64,000 bases of DNA from positions 4,030,501-4,094,500 of the forward strand of contig NZ_AP025344.1 of the NCBI RefSeq assembly GCF_021654795.1, read 5' to 3'. Shown in pieces: positions 26,132 through 34,869 of the stretch. The translations under genes were made by a program, and so were the position numbers. Origin of the DNA: Paenibacillus dendritiformis. Lineage in GTDB: Bacteria > Bacillota > Bacilli > Paenibacillales > Paenibacillaceae. The notes beneath the pieces were generated by a model. That model did not search any database. It saw only the letters and a list, made by a program, of their open reading frames with translations, and had not been told where the DNA came from. Position 1 is the stretch's first letter, and each line of letters starts with the position of its first letter.

Positions 26132-26213
26132 GAAAATCACCCCTTGCATCAATATCGTACGGCAGTTCAAGGCACCCCCTTCCGGGTTCAATCATAGGTT
26201 GTTCGCCTTTTCA

Positions 26214-26227
26214 TGTAAGCGGATACA
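26214..26227 (+). promoter_or_regulatory. Candidate cre (CcpA) site in the AraC/sugar ABC divergent region
   Basis: TGTAAGCGGATACA matches the consensus TGWAAGCGNTWNCA at every defined position but one (A for T at position 10). It lies 83 bp upstream of the permease start and 33 bp upstream of the araC-type gene. Carbon catabolite control is known for such uptake operons. Control here is inferred. Confidence 0.6.
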
Positions 26228-26259
26228 TCAAATTATAGGCAGGTCTGAGCCGAGGTGAA

Positions 26260-27120
26260 ATGACACGGATGATCAACTTCCTGGATTATATGGTCAAGGA
26301 GGCGCGGATCCGTGCTGCCGCTCCGGTCGAGCGCAGGGGAAGCGCCGCGGAACGCCTGCGGCTGCGGGAAGGCGGCCAGACGCGCGATTCGGTAGCCGGA
26401 TGCAGCGAACTGATATGCGATTGCTGGGTCTATGGGGCGGTAGAGCGCGGAGCCGGATGCTGGCATACGGAGCGGCAAGGCATGATCGGGCTCCAGACGG
26501 GGGCATGGTTCATCGTCAAGCCGCAGGAGAAATTCGCCCTGCTCCCTGACGCTGCCGCAGGATGGGTCTTGTCTTACTTCTGCTTCGATGGCTGGCGGGC
26601 GGAGGAACTGTACCGTTATTACGCGGGAGGCGCGGATGCGGGCAGCGGTCTGGAGCCGATGCTCTGGCCCGCCCGGCATGCTCAGCTCCGCGCGCTAATC
26701 GAGATCGGCTCGGCTTATTTGCTGGATCGGGCTGGATTGCTGTTCGAATTGCTCGTATTTGATCGGGGAAGCCGGTTGGAGCCGCGGCCGGCTCACGGGA
26801 AGGAACAACAATTGCAGGCCGAGCTGCTGGCGCTGCTCGACGATGCGGTGTACGAACCGATTGAGGATGAACGGCTGGCCGGCATGGCGAAGATGTCGGT
26901 GCCGACGCTCCGCCGCAAAGTCAAAAAATGGACCGGCTGCACCCTGCATGAATGGATGCACCGGCTGAAAATGGAAGAAGCAAAGCGGCTGCTGCGCGGG
27001 AGCGATGCCCCGGTCAAGCATATCGCCGCCTTGCTCCGGTATGAGGATGCCTATTATTTTTCCCGCTTGTTCAAAAAATGGACGGGCCTCTCCCCCCGGC
27101 AATACCGAACCCGGGAGTGA
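26260..27120 (+). CDS. AraC family transcriptional regulator of the adjacent sugar transporter
   Basis: A 286-residue regulator with an N-terminal cupin-like sensing half (GCWHTERQGMIGLQTGAWFIVKP) and a C-terminal double helix-turn-helix: LAGMAKMSVPTLRRKVKKWTG, then VKHIAALLRYEDAYYFSRLF and TGLSPRQYR. It is divergent from the sugar ABC operon with 128 bp between the starts, the usual arrangement for a regulator of that transporter. Two starts are possible. ATG 26260 has GAGGTG only 2 nt away, while ATG 26269 has the same site 11 nt away. The difference is three residues. Confidence 0.88.
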   Translation: MTRMINFLDYMVKEARIRAAAPVERRGSAAERLRLREGGQTRDSVAGCSELICDCWVYGAVERGAGCWHTERQGMIGLQTGAWFIVKPQEKFALLPDAAAGWVLSYFCFDGWRAEELYRYYAGGADAGSGLEPMLWPARHAQLRALIEIGSAYLLDRAGLLFELLVFDRGSRLEPRPAHGKEQQLQAELLALLDDAVYEPIEDERLAGMAKMSVPTLRRKVKKWTGCTLHEWMHRLKMEEAKRLLRGSDAPVKHIAALLRYEDAYYFSRLFKKWTGLSPRQYRTRE

Positions 27121-27190
27121 GGGCTTCGCGGGCTCTCCGTGCATGCGGATGTCAAGGAACCCGGCGCTCACTTGGCGAAGGGATGAAGGA

Positions 27191-27463
27191 CTACGCTTCT
27201 TCCGGCAGCATCCGCCATGCCGCTTCCAACAGTTCCTCGAACAGGTCGTCATCTTCCTCCAGCCTGTCGTCCAAAGCCAGAATCTCTTCCTCGCTGCCGG
27301 AATCGCCGGCGAAGCTCAAGCTGTAGTCCCATTCCTTGCCCTTCTTGCTGAACAAGGTCACTTCATAGGCCGATTGAAATCCTTCCGGCTGAAAGGCAAC
27401 ATGCCCCAGGTAGGAGCCGTCCTCATCCTTCTTCATATCTGCCCGCACAATCGTTACGTTCAT
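27191..27463 (-). CDS. Hypothetical acidic protein coupled to rpiA
   Basis: A 90-residue cytoplasmic protein that I do not recognise. It has two apparent beta strands (MNVTIVRADM, GYEVTLFSKK-like), a WDYSLSFAGD segment and a strongly acidic C-terminal helix (SGSEEEILALDDRLEEDDDL). Its ATG overlaps the rpiA stop (ATGA), so translation is coupled and expression is tied to rpiA. GGGGAGAG lies inside the rpiA end. Conserved hypothetical proteins of this size follow rpiA in some Paenibacillus, which is an impression from memory and not checked. Confidence 0.7.
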   Translation of the reverse strand: MNVTIVRADMKKDEDGSYLGHVAFQPEGFQSAYEVTLFSKKGKEWDYSLSFAGDSGSEEEILALDDRLEEDDDLFEELLEAAWRMLPEEA

Positions 27464-28155
27464 GTCTCTCTCCCCTTGGTCGTATCGTTCTCTTCGCGTT
27501 CCCGCACCGTGACTGCGCCGCTGCCGTGCCCGATGATCAGCTTGTCCGCCATGCCGATGAACAGCCCGTGATCCACGACGCCGGTAATCCGCTTCAACTG
27601 ATGCTGCAGTTCCCCGGGCTCTGCGATGCGGCCGAATGCGCAATCCGCGATATAATTGCCGTTATCCGTCACGAATGGGCGCCCCCCCTTCTCGCGAAGA
27701 ACGGGGCGGCAGCCGAGCCGGCCGATCTGGCGCATCGTCACCTCCGCTCCGAACGGGACGATCTCGACCGGAAGCGGGAAGCCGCCGAGACCGGCGACGC
27801 ACTTGCTGTGGTCCACGATAAGAATAAGCTCACGGCTGGCGGCCGCAACCAGCTTCTCGCGCAGCAGCGCGCCGCCGCCTCCCTTGATTGCATTCAACCG
27901 GCCATCCACCTCGTCCGCTCCGTCAATGGTCACATCAAGTTCGGTCAGCTTGTCCAGCAGCGGAATGCCGCATTCCCGCGCCAACCGCTCCGTCGCCTCC
28001 GAGGTGGGCACCGCTTGGATACGGAGCCCTTCCGCCACGCGGGCGCCGATGGCCTGAATCGCCCAGTAGGCCGTGCTGCCGGTGCCGAGTCCGACGGTCA
28101 TCCCGTCCCGGATGAACTTCACCGCCTCTTCGGCGGCGGCTCGCTTCGCTTCCAT
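27460..28155 (-). CDS. rpiA: Ribose-5-phosphate isomerase A
   Basis: Interconverts ribose 5-phosphate and ribulose 5-phosphate in the pentose phosphate pathway. The product has 231 residues, with phosphate-binding GLGTGSTAYW near residue 23, the catalytic DGADEVD, KGGGGALLREK with the catalytic Glu, and DHSKCVAGLG. The start at 28155 (MEAKRAAAEE) has GGAAGGGG 7 nt upstream. The in-frame GTG-like extension to 28206 lacks one. The C-terminus has a charged tail (VREREENDTTKG) beyond the usual end. It forms a two-gene unit with the acidic hypothetical protein. Confidence 0.95.
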   Translation of the reverse strand: MEAKRAAAEEAVKFIRDGMTVGLGTGSTAYWAIQAIGARVAEGLRIQAVPTSEATERLARECGIPLLDKLTELDVTIDGADEVDGRLNAIKGGGGALLREKLVAAASRELILIVDHSKCVAGLGGFPLPVEIVPFGAEVTMRQIGRLGCRPVLREKGGRPFVTDNGNYIADCAFGRIAEPGELQHQLKRITGVVDHGLFIGMADKLIIGHGSGAVTVREREENDTTKGRET

Positions 28156-28526
28156 GGCTTCGCCCCTTCCTGTCCGCCGTGCCCAAGCCGCGCATGCGGC
28201 CGGCACAGCCTGCTGCAGATTTTGCTCTCTCCATTATAGAACGAATCCATCCTTGAATGCCATTCACGGCCTCCGCATCAGACAGACGTTGGAACATTTT
28301 TACTCCGGACAGAACGGAGCATCATCCGCCCCATCCATTTCCTCCTATTTTATCCATCCATAAAGCGGTTCTATTCGTTCCGCCCGTCTTCCCGCCAAGA
28401 AAACCGCCTCCCCCGGGAGATACTCTTCCAAGAAGCTTGCTTTGAAGTATGAGGTATCATATTCTTGAATAGGATAGTGGTAGAGCAGACATTTTCATAG
28501 CTTACATTAAAGGAGCCATACATTGG
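28156..28526. other. Divergent intergenic region rpiA / AI-2E family gene
   Basis: About 370 bp between diverging genes. I see no small gene or strong palindrome. A weak promoter-like pair for the rightward gene is TTGCTT-N17-TATTCT near 28436-28465, and AAGGAG precedes the rightward ATG by 11 nt. The rest looks like ordinary spacer. Confidence 0.4.
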
Positions 28527-29624
28527 ATGCAGATGTGGAAAGATTTTTTCAAAGGAGCGGGCGTGAGAAGGATTGTGACTCTTCTCTTTCTTATCGTCCT
28601 GCTATTCTCGGTGAGAAGCATTCTCAATCTTATCTTGCTCACCTTTATTTTAACCTTCCTGATCGACAGGCTTCATACCTTTCTTTATTCGCGTCTCCGC
28701 AAATATGTAAACATCGATTTCCGCGTCACCGTCATTCTTCTCTATGCGGCGCTGTTATCCATTTTGGGGGCGGGAACCTATAACTTTTTGCCCAAGGTCA
28801 TTACCCAGATCAACCAGTTGGTTCAAATTATAATCCGGTTCTACAAGGAAGCGGATGTGTACGACAATGCCATCATGGACTACATTATGGAGTCGCTGCA
28901 GAAGATTGATTTGGCCAGCTACCTGAATCAGGGCTTCGGCTTCCTCGTCAAGTCGATTACGGATATCAGCCAATGGGGAACCCATCTCGTTATCGCCCTT
29001 GTGTTGAGCTTGTTCTTCAATCTGGACAAGAAGCGGGTGCATGAGTTCACCAATAAATTCAGAGAAAGCAAGGTCGGCCCGTTCTACAACGAATTGGAGT
29101 ACTTCGGCAGAAAGTTCCTCTACTCCTTCGGCAAGGTGATTGAAGCCCAATTCCTGATTGCGCTCGTCAATAGCATTCTGTCCACGCTAGCCCTCTGGAT
29201 GATGGGCTTCCCGCAATTGTTCGGACTGGCGATTATGATCTTTCTGCTCGGGCTCATCCCGGTTATGGGCGTGATCATCTCGCTGATTCCGCTCTGCGCG
29301 ATCGCCTTCAGCGTCGGCGGATTGAGCAAGGTGGTTATGGTCATCATCATGATTATTGTCATCCATGCCATTGAATCCTATATTTTGAATCCGAAGCTGA
29401 TGTCCTCGAAGGTGCATCTGCCGATATTCTATACGTTTGCCATCCTAATCGTGTCCGAGCATTTCATGGGCGTGTGGGGGCTGATTCTCGGCATTCCGAT
29501 CTTCATGTTCCTGCTGGATCTGCTGGAGGTCAACGTGTTCTCCAAGCAGCCGAAGGCGAAGGGCGATCCGGATCGGGCGGAGGAGTCGAGGCAGGAACAC
29601 AAGTCCCGGCCAGACGAGCACTGA
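28527..29624 (+). CDS. AI-2E family (PerM-like) membrane transporter
   Basis: A 365-residue polytopic membrane protein of the AI-2E transporter family. Hydrophobic segments include VTLLFLIVLLFSV, ILNLILLTFILTFLI, VTVILLYAALLSILGAG and a C-terminal group around LFGLAIMIFLLGLIPVMGVIISLIP. The family signature IESYILNPKLMSSKVHLPIF is near residue 285. Members export small molecules or act as sodium/proton antiporters, and quorum signal transport is established only for some. The C-terminus is a soluble charged tail (KAKGDPDRAEESRQEHK). It is followed 33 nt later by a DUF1697 gene in the same direction. Confidence 0.88.
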   Translation: MQMWKDFFKGAGVRRIVTLLFLIVLLFSVRSILNLILLTFILTFLIDRLHTFLYSRLRKYVNIDFRVTVILLYAALLSILGAGTYNFLPKVITQINQLVQIIIRFYKEADVYDNAIMDYIMESLQKIDLASYLNQGFGFLVKSITDISQWGTHLVIALVLSLFFNLDKKRVHEFTNKFRESKVGPFYNELEYFGRKFLYSFGKVIEAQFLIALVNSILSTLALWMMGFPQLFGLAIMIFLLGLIPVMGVIISLIPLCAIAFSVGGLSKVVMVIIMIIVIHAIESYILNPKLMSSKVHLPIFYTFAILIVSEHFMGVWGLILGIPIFMFLLDLLEVNVFSKQPKAKGDPDRAEESRQEHKSRPDEH

Positions 29625-29657
29625 TTGGGTGTCATGTTATCCGAAGGAAAAGAGGCG

Positions 29658-30206
29658 ATGCCGATGGCGATCTATATCGCTCTGCTGAGAGGCATTAACG
29701 TAAGCGGCCATAAGCGGATCAAAATGGCCGACTTAAGAGGGATCTTTGTAAAAATGGGGCTGCAGCAAGTGCAGACCTATATCCAGAGCGGCAATGTCCT
29801 GTTCGTCTCCGGCGAGGAGGAAGCTCCGCTGCGCCAGCGCATCGAGCAGGGCATCCTGGCGGCCCTCGATATGCCGGTCACGGTGATCCTGCGGACGGCA
29901 CCGGAGCTGGAGCGGCTGATCGCGGATTGCCCCTATCCGGAAGACGCTTCGCCGGACAAGGCGAGCCTGTACGCGGCCTTCATGACCGAGGCTCCGGCGG
30001 AAGAGCAGCTCGGCCGCCTCCCCGGCGGAGAAAACGAACCGGACAAGTTCTCCCTTCACGGGCGGGAGATATATCTCTGGTTCGATCAGAGCATACGGAA
30101 CTCCAAGCTGGCTAACCGGGTTGCCAAGCTGGATGTTCCGTCAACGACGCGCAACTGGAATACGGTCAAGAAGCTAGCGGCTATGGCACAGGCAATGGCC
30201 GAGTAG
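29658..30206 (+). CDS. DUF1697 family protein
   Basis: A 182-residue cytoplasmic protein. The family signature is at the N-terminus: YIALLRGINVSGHKRIKMADL, then YIQSGNVLF near residue 45. The C-terminus has the usual AKLDVPSTTRNWNTVKKLAAM. The fold is a double ferredoxin-like domain and the function is unknown. ATG 29658 has AAGGA 9 nt upstream, and ATG 29664 with AGAGG 8 nt upstream is equally good. It is probably cotranscribed with the AI-2E family gene. Confidence 0.88.
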   Translation: MPMAIYIALLRGINVSGHKRIKMADLRGIFVKMGLQQVQTYIQSGNVLFVSGEEEAPLRQRIEQGILAALDMPVTVILRTAPELERLIADCPYPEDASPDKASLYAAFMTEAPAEEQLGRLPGGENEPDKFSLHGREIYLWFDQSIRNSKLANRVAKLDVPSTTRNWNTVKKLAAMAQAMAE

Positions 30207-30242
30207 CCCGCTCTGTACATCCCCGCAAAAACGGTTATGAAA

Positions 30243-30274
30243 AATCCCCTGGCGGCTGGAACCGTCAGGGGATT
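30243..30274 (-). terminator. Intrinsic terminator for the leftward 164-residue protein gene
   Basis: Arms AATCCCCTGGCGG / CCGTCAGGGGATT pair with one G-T wobble around a 6-nt loop. Read leftward it ends in TTTTT, six nt after the stop of the gene at 30281. It can also end the rightward DUF1697 transcript. Confidence 0.8.
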
Positions 30275-30280
30275 CGTCTG

Positions 30281-30775
30281 TCAGGCCACCGTGAACCTGC
30301 CCAGACACCGGCTTCTGACACGGATCGGCAGGCCCGCTTCCGCAGACAAGCGGCCCACCGGTATGTACAGCCTCGATTCGGCATATGTATTGCCGATGCG
30401 CCGGAACTCATAGACGACATCCCTGCCGTTCGACAGGACGGCTACCGGCAAGGCCGCCCCCTCCATTGATTTCCCGTCCATATCGGCAGCCTCCGCTTCC
30501 AACGGAGAGACCCGATAAATTCCTCCCTGAAAGAAATGGAACGTGAGCCGCTTCGCTTGTTCCGAACAAAATAACGATCGCGCATAGGGAAGGCCCGCAA
30601 AATAGAGGCCATTCATCCCAAGGCCAATGCTGTATCTTTGCGCTTCCGCCGGAAGCAGACCGGAACCGGGCAGGAAGGGCAAGGTGCGGCATACCCGCCG
30701 CATTTTTTCCAGCGTCTCGCAATATTCCCCGACCAGCACAAATGAGGGCAAACGAACGGTACGGCTAAACAGCAT
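30281..30775 (-). CDS. Hypothetical protein, possibly GyrI-like effector-binding fold
   Basis: A 164-residue cytoplasmic protein I do not recognise with confidence. It begins VRLPSFVLVGEYCETLE and has an aromatic strand RLTFHFFQGGIYRVSPLEA and an end RRIGNTYAESRLYIPVGRL. The opening strand and the terminal YIPV strand resemble the SOUL/GyrI-like ligand-binding domain of AraC-type regulators, but the similarity is weak. Transcribed alone with its own terminator. The AT-rich 350 bp upstream probably carry its promoter. Confidence 0.65.
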   Translation of the reverse strand: MLFSRTVRLPSFVLVGEYCETLEKMRRVCRTLPFLPGSGLLPAEAQRYSIGLGMNGLYFAGLPYARSLFCSEQAKRLTFHFFQGGIYRVSPLEAEAADMDGKSMEGAALPVAVLSNGRDVVYEFRRIGNTYAESRLYIPVGRLSAEAGLPIRVRSRCLGRFTVA

Positions 30776-31127
30776 AAAAATCCTCCTTCAGTTTCAACAT
30801 CGCCGGGCCAAGCATTTTAGGGAAAGCTCGGCTGTAAAATAGTTATAAAGACTCATAAATAGAAGGATATACACTCCTTTTTTACTATATCGGAACATTT
30901 AATCAATACTTTAAGATTATTTACAAAATTCCAATTATAGTTATTTTACACTACTTATCTGAGCTCCTTTCCCATCTGGCTAATCGACACAGGCTTGTGC
31001 GGGTAGTCCGGCCGTCCCGAGAGAACCGTGAAGCGAGACCCGGATAATATTTGAAGAATGAGGGATAATTTTCTGTATATGACCGTCATCAAGAAATGGG
31101 AATGACATGACAAGGAGCTGTATAAAG
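30776..31127. other. AT-rich divergent promoter region upstream of pdaA
   Basis: About 350 bp, clearly more AT-rich than the neighbours. I find no gene. In B. subtilis pdaA is transcribed by forespore sigma-G. A loose candidate here is TGAAGA-N17-TATATGA near 31050-31080, too weak to rely on. No palindromes longer than 6 bp caught my eye. Confidence 0.4.
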
Positions 31128-31937
31128 ATGAAGCGACTCATCCGTATCGGCCTCGCCCTCGCCCTGCTGGTTCAGATTCACGCCTTGCCGGCTGCCGCAG
31201 ACGGGCCTGCCTTTCATTTTGGATTCAAGAGAAGCGTGAACGGCCAACTGCCGTCCATTAACGAGGAAGGGTTCAAGGATATTGTCGACAAGCACGGCGC
31301 CATCTTCCTTGGGGATACGAGCAAGAAAGTGCTGTATCTGACCTTCGACAACGGCTATGAGAACGGGTATACCCCGCGCATTTTGGATACGTTGAAGGAA
31401 AAGAAGGTGCCGGCCGTTTTCTTCGTAACGGGGCACTATGTGAAGAGCCAGCCGGAGCTGCTGAAGCGCATGGTCAGCGAAGGGCATATCATCGGGAACC
31501 ACTCCTGGAGCCACCCGGATATGACGACGGTGTCCAACGAACAAATCCGTGAGGAACTGGATAAGGTAAAATCCGAAGTCACCCGTGTTACCGGCCAAAA
31601 GGAAATGGCCTACTTGCGGCCTCCGCGCGGCATTTTCAGCGACCGGACGCTGAAGGTGACCCGCGACATGGGCTACACGAATGTCTTCTGGTCGCTTGCT
31701 TACATGGACTGGGATGTACATGCCCAGAAGGGGGCGCGCCACGCCTATGACAAAGTAACGAGCCAGCTTCACCCGGGAGCGGTCATTCTGCTGCACGCGA
31801 TCTCGAAGGACAATGCGGAGGCGCTTGGTTCGATCATCGATGCGGCCAGGCAGCAGGGATACGAATTCCTCCCGCTGGATCGGCTCCAGCGCCAGCCGGC
31901 CCCGGCTCCAGGCCCGCAGCCAAAGCCGGGAACCTAG
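31128..31937 (+). CDS. pdaA: Delta-lactam-biosynthetic de-N-acetylase PdaA (polysaccharide deacetylase)
   Basis: Spore-cortex muramic acid de-N-acetylase of the NodB family, 269 residues. The signal peptide is about residues 1-24 (MKRLIRIGLALALLVQIHAL...AAA). The PdaA-type motif 1 is LTFDNGYENGYT (Asn in place of the second Asp of the usual TFDDG), motif 2 is HSWSHPDM, motif 3 is RPPRGIFSD and the last motif is ILLHAISKDN. The product has a proline-rich tail. ATG 31128 has AAGGAG 10 nt upstream and starts the signal peptide cleanly. An ATG at 31107 is less suitable. It is a marker of an endospore former. A terminator follows. Confidence 0.93.
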   Translation: MKRLIRIGLALALLVQIHALPAAADGPAFHFGFKRSVNGQLPSINEEGFKDIVDKHGAIFLGDTSKKVLYLTFDNGYENGYTPRILDTLKEKKVPAVFFVTGHYVKSQPELLKRMVSEGHIIGNHSWSHPDMTTVSNEQIREELDKVKSEVTRVTGQKEMAYLRPPRGIFSDRTLKVTRDMGYTNVFWSLAYMDWDVHAQKGARHAYDKVTSQLHPGAVILLHAISKDNAEALGSIIDAARQQGYEFLPLDRLQRQPAPAPGPQPKPGT

Positions 31938-31952
31938 AACGGGCGAACGAAG

Positions 31953-31992
31953 GCCGATGCACTGCCGGTTTCACGGGCAGGCATCGGCTTTT
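31953..31992 (+). terminator. Intrinsic terminator after pdaA
   Basis: Stem GCCGATGC / GCATCGGC with an inner CTGCC/GGCAG stem, followed by TTTTTCT, 15 nt after the pdaA stop. A textbook shape. Confidence 0.85.
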
Positions 31993-32140
31993 TCTATCGG
32001 GGAAGCCTTGTCAGAAGCCGGCAATCCCTGCCCGTGCCTTATCCTTCCGCCGCTTGAATTCAGCATTGGCTACCTTGTCCAATATTTGATAAGGTAAGGG
32101 TGTAGTTGTAGATTGCTCTTATCCTTACGACAGGGAAGGA

Positions 32141-33151
32141 ATGATGACGATGATTAGAGTAGGGATGGTCAGCTTCTGGCACGTGCATGCCAACGATTAT
32201 GCCCGGCAGGCGGAGGAGCATCCGGATACGGAGATCGCCGCCGTATGGGACGAGATTCCCGATCGGGGCCGGAAGGAAGCGGAGGCGCGCGGCATCCCGT
32301 TCTACGAATCGCTGGATGAACTGCTCAAGCAGGACGGCATCGACGCCGTCATCGTGGACGCGCCGACCAATATGCATCGCGAGGTGATGGTGAAGGCGGC
32401 CGCGGCAGGCAAGCATATTTTTACGGAAAAGGTCGTGGCGGCGACGCTCCATGAAGCGAATGAAATCGTGGATGCCGCGAAGAAAGCCGGCGTCGTCCTG
32501 ACCGTCTCGCTCCCGCGGCTCAATGACGGCTATACCGAAGCGATTCAACAGGTGCTGGCAGAGGGGCTGCTCGGGAAGCTGACGCTCGTTCGAGTCCGCC
32601 TGTCCCATAACGGAGCGCTTGCCGGCTGGCTGCCGGAGCATTTTTTCGATGCCGAGCAATGTCAGGGCGGAGCGTTGATTGATCTGGGCTGCCATCCGAT
32701 GTATCTGACGCGGCTGTTCCTGGGCGAGCCGGATCGGGTCAGCGCCCACTACGGCTATGTCACCGGGAAGGACGTCGAAGATAATGCCGTCGCCGTCCTC
32801 CAGTATGATAACGGCGCCCTCGGGCTCGTGGAAGCGGGCTTCGTGAACAGCTGCTCCCCGTTCACGATCGAGCTGCAGGGCACCGACGGAACGCTGCTGT
32901 ACGGCACGCCGGAGAGCCGGATGCTCGTGCGCAGCAGCCGCTTGGAAGCGCAGGGCGCCGGCGGCTGGATGGAACGCGACATTCCAGCCAACCGGCCGAG
33001 CGCGTTCCATCAATGGGTAAGCCATATCCAGCAAGGAACGACCGCAGACGCCAATATACATATGGCCCTTGAGCTTACGCGCTTGATGGAAGCGGCCAAT
33101 CTGTCGGTCCGGCGCAGCCGGCCGATCCGTCTGGACGAGCTTCAGCCCTGA
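32141..33151 (+). CDS. Gfo/Idh/MocA family oxidoreductase
   Basis: A 336-residue NAD(P)-dependent sugar or cyclitol dehydrogenase-like protein. The Rossmann N-terminus is IRVGMVSFWHVHANDYARQA, followed by DAVIVDAPTNMHREV and the catalytic-region motif KHIFTEKVVA (the EKP motif here is EKV, a common variant). The C-terminal domain contains GGALIDLGCHPMYLTRLFLG. AAGGA sits 3-9 nt before three clustered ATGs (32141, 32144, 32150), and 32150 has the best spacing. The substrate is unknown. It is followed 44 nt later by the monooxygenase gene. Confidence 0.88.
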   Translation: MMTMIRVGMVSFWHVHANDYARQAEEHPDTEIAAVWDEIPDRGRKEAEARGIPFYESLDELLKQDGIDAVIVDAPTNMHREVMVKAAAAGKHIFTEKVVAATLHEANEIVDAAKKAGVVLTVSLPRLNDGYTEAIQQVLAEGLLGKLTLVRVRLSHNGALAGWLPEHFFDAEQCQGGALIDLGCHPMYLTRLFLGEPDRVSAHYGYVTGKDVEDNAVAVLQYDNGALGLVEAGFVNSCSPFTIELQGTDGTLLYGTPESRMLVRSSRLEAQGAGGWMERDIPANRPSAFHQWVSHIQQGTTADANIHMALELTRLMEAANLSVRRSRPIRLDELQP

Positions 33152-33195
33152 TTCGCACTAGGATCACCAATTTCATTCATGAGGAGGAGAGACGC

Positions 33196-33504
33196 ATGTT
33201 GGTCGTTACCAATACGATTCGCATCAAGGCAGGTCACGGCAAGCAGGTCGCCGCACGGTTCGCGGAAGCGAAAGGCGTGCAGCAGATGCCCGGGTTCATC
33301 CGTCTGGAAGTATGGCTCGGCGAAGGCAAGGAAGGCGAAGAAGAATTGAAGGTATGCACCGTATGGGAGAACGAAGAGGCGTTCCGCGGCTGGACGTCCA
33401 GCGACGCCTTCCGCGACTCGCACCGCGGCGGCGGCGAAGTGAAGGAGTATATGCTGGGCGCTTCGTTGAACAAATATGAGATGGTCGTCAGTCATAACGC
33501 TTGA
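33196..33504 (+). CDS. Antibiotic biosynthesis monooxygenase family, IsdG/HmoA-like heme oxygenase
   Basis: A 102-residue ABM-domain protein: MLVVTNTIRIKAGHGKQVAARF, then the central PGFIRLEVWLGEG and VCTVWENEEAFRGWTSSDAF with the Trp of the heme pocket, and DSHRGGGEVKEYMLGA, where the His fits the proximal heme ligand. IsdG/HmoA proteins open heme to release iron. The match to HmoA of Bacillus is good but heme binding is inferred. GGAGGAGA lies 5-7 nt before the ATG. It may be cotranscribed with the oxidoreductase gene and ends at a terminator. Confidence 0.85.
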   Translation: MLVVTNTIRIKAGHGKQVAARFAEAKGVQQMPGFIRLEVWLGEGKEGEEELKVCTVWENEEAFRGWTSSDAFRDSHRGGGEVKEYMLGASLNKYEMVVSHNA

Positions 33505-33553
33505 CTGCGATTCCCTCGACGCGATATAGACTTCTCTATCGACTGCGGCAACG

Positions 33554-33592
33554 ACAGGGCAGCGCGCTTCCGGGCGCCTGCCCTGTTCTGCT
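33554..33592 (+). terminator. Terminator-like hairpin after the IsdG-like gene
   Basis: ACAGGGCAG / CTGCCCTGT arms with an inner GCGC pairing, followed by TCTGCTTCT. It lies 50 nt after the stop. Confidence 0.6.
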
Positions 33593-33694
33593 TCTGCTGT
33601 CCTGTCCCGACGTTCCGCCGGAGATGTCATCGGCATAAATGGGGCCGCGGCCGGGTACACATTAGTAGCCGCATATCAGCGAGGAGGTGGACCG

Positions 33695-34120
33695 ATGTCC
33701 GTCAACAAAACATATGCCCTCTATGCTTCGGCATTGCTCGCGTCCCTGCTGCTGACCGCCGTCGGCTACGCCTGGAAAAGCGCGGCCGAGTTCGAGCCGG
33801 TCACCCGCGCGGAGCTGGGGACGGTCCAGGCGCAGATCGGGTTAGGGGCAAACCCCGCCGCGGTCCTGCAGTCCAATGAGCTGCGGGTTACGCTGCAGAC
33901 GGCGGATGGCTCCCCTGTCCACGATGCCCGGATCGCGGTTGAACTCGCCATGCCCGACATGCTCTGCGGCACGTACCAGGTGAAGCTGGAGCAGGCGGAG
34001 CCGGGCATCTATACAGGCGAAGCGGTTCCGCTTATGCCGGGAACCTGGCAGGCCGAGGCGTCGTTCGAGCTGGATGACGGGACGTTCACGGCCGTGCATC
34101 GGTTCGAGGCGGCGCGCTAG
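33695..34120 (+). CDS. FixH/YtkA-like membrane-anchored protein of the copper cluster
   Basis: A 141-residue protein with one N-terminal membrane anchor (YALYASALLASLLLTAVGYAW) and an external beta-sandwich domain: LRVTLQTADGSPVHDARIAVELAMPDMLCG, then GIYTGEAVPLMPGTWQAEASFEL. This is the YtkA-like/FixH pattern. In cbb3 oxidase assembly FixH/CcoH works with the copper ATPase FixI/CcoI. Here it faces (convergent) a UreH/TauE-like gene and a copper ATPase gene, so a role in metal delivery to an oxidase is plausible. GAGGAGG lies 7 nt before the ATG at 33695. Confidence 0.78.
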   Translation: MSVNKTYALYASALLASLLLTAVGYAWKSAAEFEPVTRAELGTVQAQIGLGANPAAVLQSNELRVTLQTADGSPVHDARIAVELAMPDMLCGTYQVKLEQAEPGIYTGEAVPLMPGTWQAEASFELDDGTFTAVHRFEAAR

Positions 34121-34188
34121 GCTGAGCTGTTGCCGCGGCCGGCTTGGCCATTGGCCGTCCGGCGGAGGAACCCCCGGCTTGCGCCCGC

Positions 34189-34869
34189 TTACCACAGCCA
34201 CGGATGGAGAGACGGAATCCAGCCGTTCGCGGACAGTCCGCGCAGAATGCAGAGAATGCCGATGGCGGCGGCGGCAAGCTGCCCGGCCTTCATGAGCCGG
34301 GCGCGAAGGGAGCGCTTGATCGCGGCCGCGAACAAGCCGACGGCCAGCAGGGACGGGAAGGTCGCGAGGCCAAATACGGCCATGATCGTCCCGCCTCCGA
34401 GGGCGCTGCCGCTGGCCGCCGCGTTGATCTGCATCGCGTAGGTCAAGCCGCAGGGGATGAAACCGAACAGCAGCCCGCTCGCCAGCACGGCCCGGAGATT
34501 CCCGCTTCCCCGCAGCCGCTCCATCCAATCGCGGACGAGCGGAATCCGGGCCGGGCTCAATCGCTCCAAGGGCAGCGCCACGCGGCGGAAGGCCCACAAC
34601 AGGATGAGAAGACCGCCCAGCAGACTGGCCAAGCCTTGCAATCCCGCCCAGTTCCCCGTCAATTCGAGGAAGCTGCCGGCGGCCCCCATCGCCGCTCCCA
34701 TGGCCGTATAGGTCACCACCCGTCCCGCATTATAAGCCAGTACCGCCGCCAAAGCCGGGCCCTTCGCATTCAAGGCGAAGTTCATCACGATGCCCCCGCA
34801 CATGCCGATGCAGTGCGGAGCGCTCAGGAGTCCGGAGGCGGCAACCAGCCAGAGGCCCTCGCCGCTCAC
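34189..34869 (-). CDS. Sulfite exporter TauE/SafE-UreH-like membrane protein with HCxGMCGG motif
   Basis: A 226-residue membrane protein with about six hydrophobic helices. Two conserved cysteine motifs are visible: LLSAPHCIGMCGGIVMNFAL in the first helix and FGFIPCGLTYAMQ in the fourth, as in the UreH_2/DsbD-like proteins found next to cbb3-oxidase and copper ATPase genes. The start is GTG at 34869, whose TGA overlap with the ATPase stop (GTGA) couples translation. GGGGGG lies 7 nt upstream. Likely role: membrane step in copper handling, possibly moving copper or electrons through the Cys/His pair. That role is inferred from neighbours. Confidence 0.8.
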   Translation of the reverse strand: MSGEGLWLVAASGLLSAPHCIGMCGGIVMNFALNAKGPALAAVLAYNAGRVVTYTAMGAAMGAAGSFLELTGNWAGLQGLASLLGGLLILLWAFRRVALPLERLSPARIPLVRDWMERLRGSGNLRAVLASGLLFGFIPCGLTYAMQINAAASGSALGGGTIMAVFGLATFPSLLAVGLFAAAIKRSLRARLMKAGQLAAAAIGILCILRGLSANGWIPSLHPWLW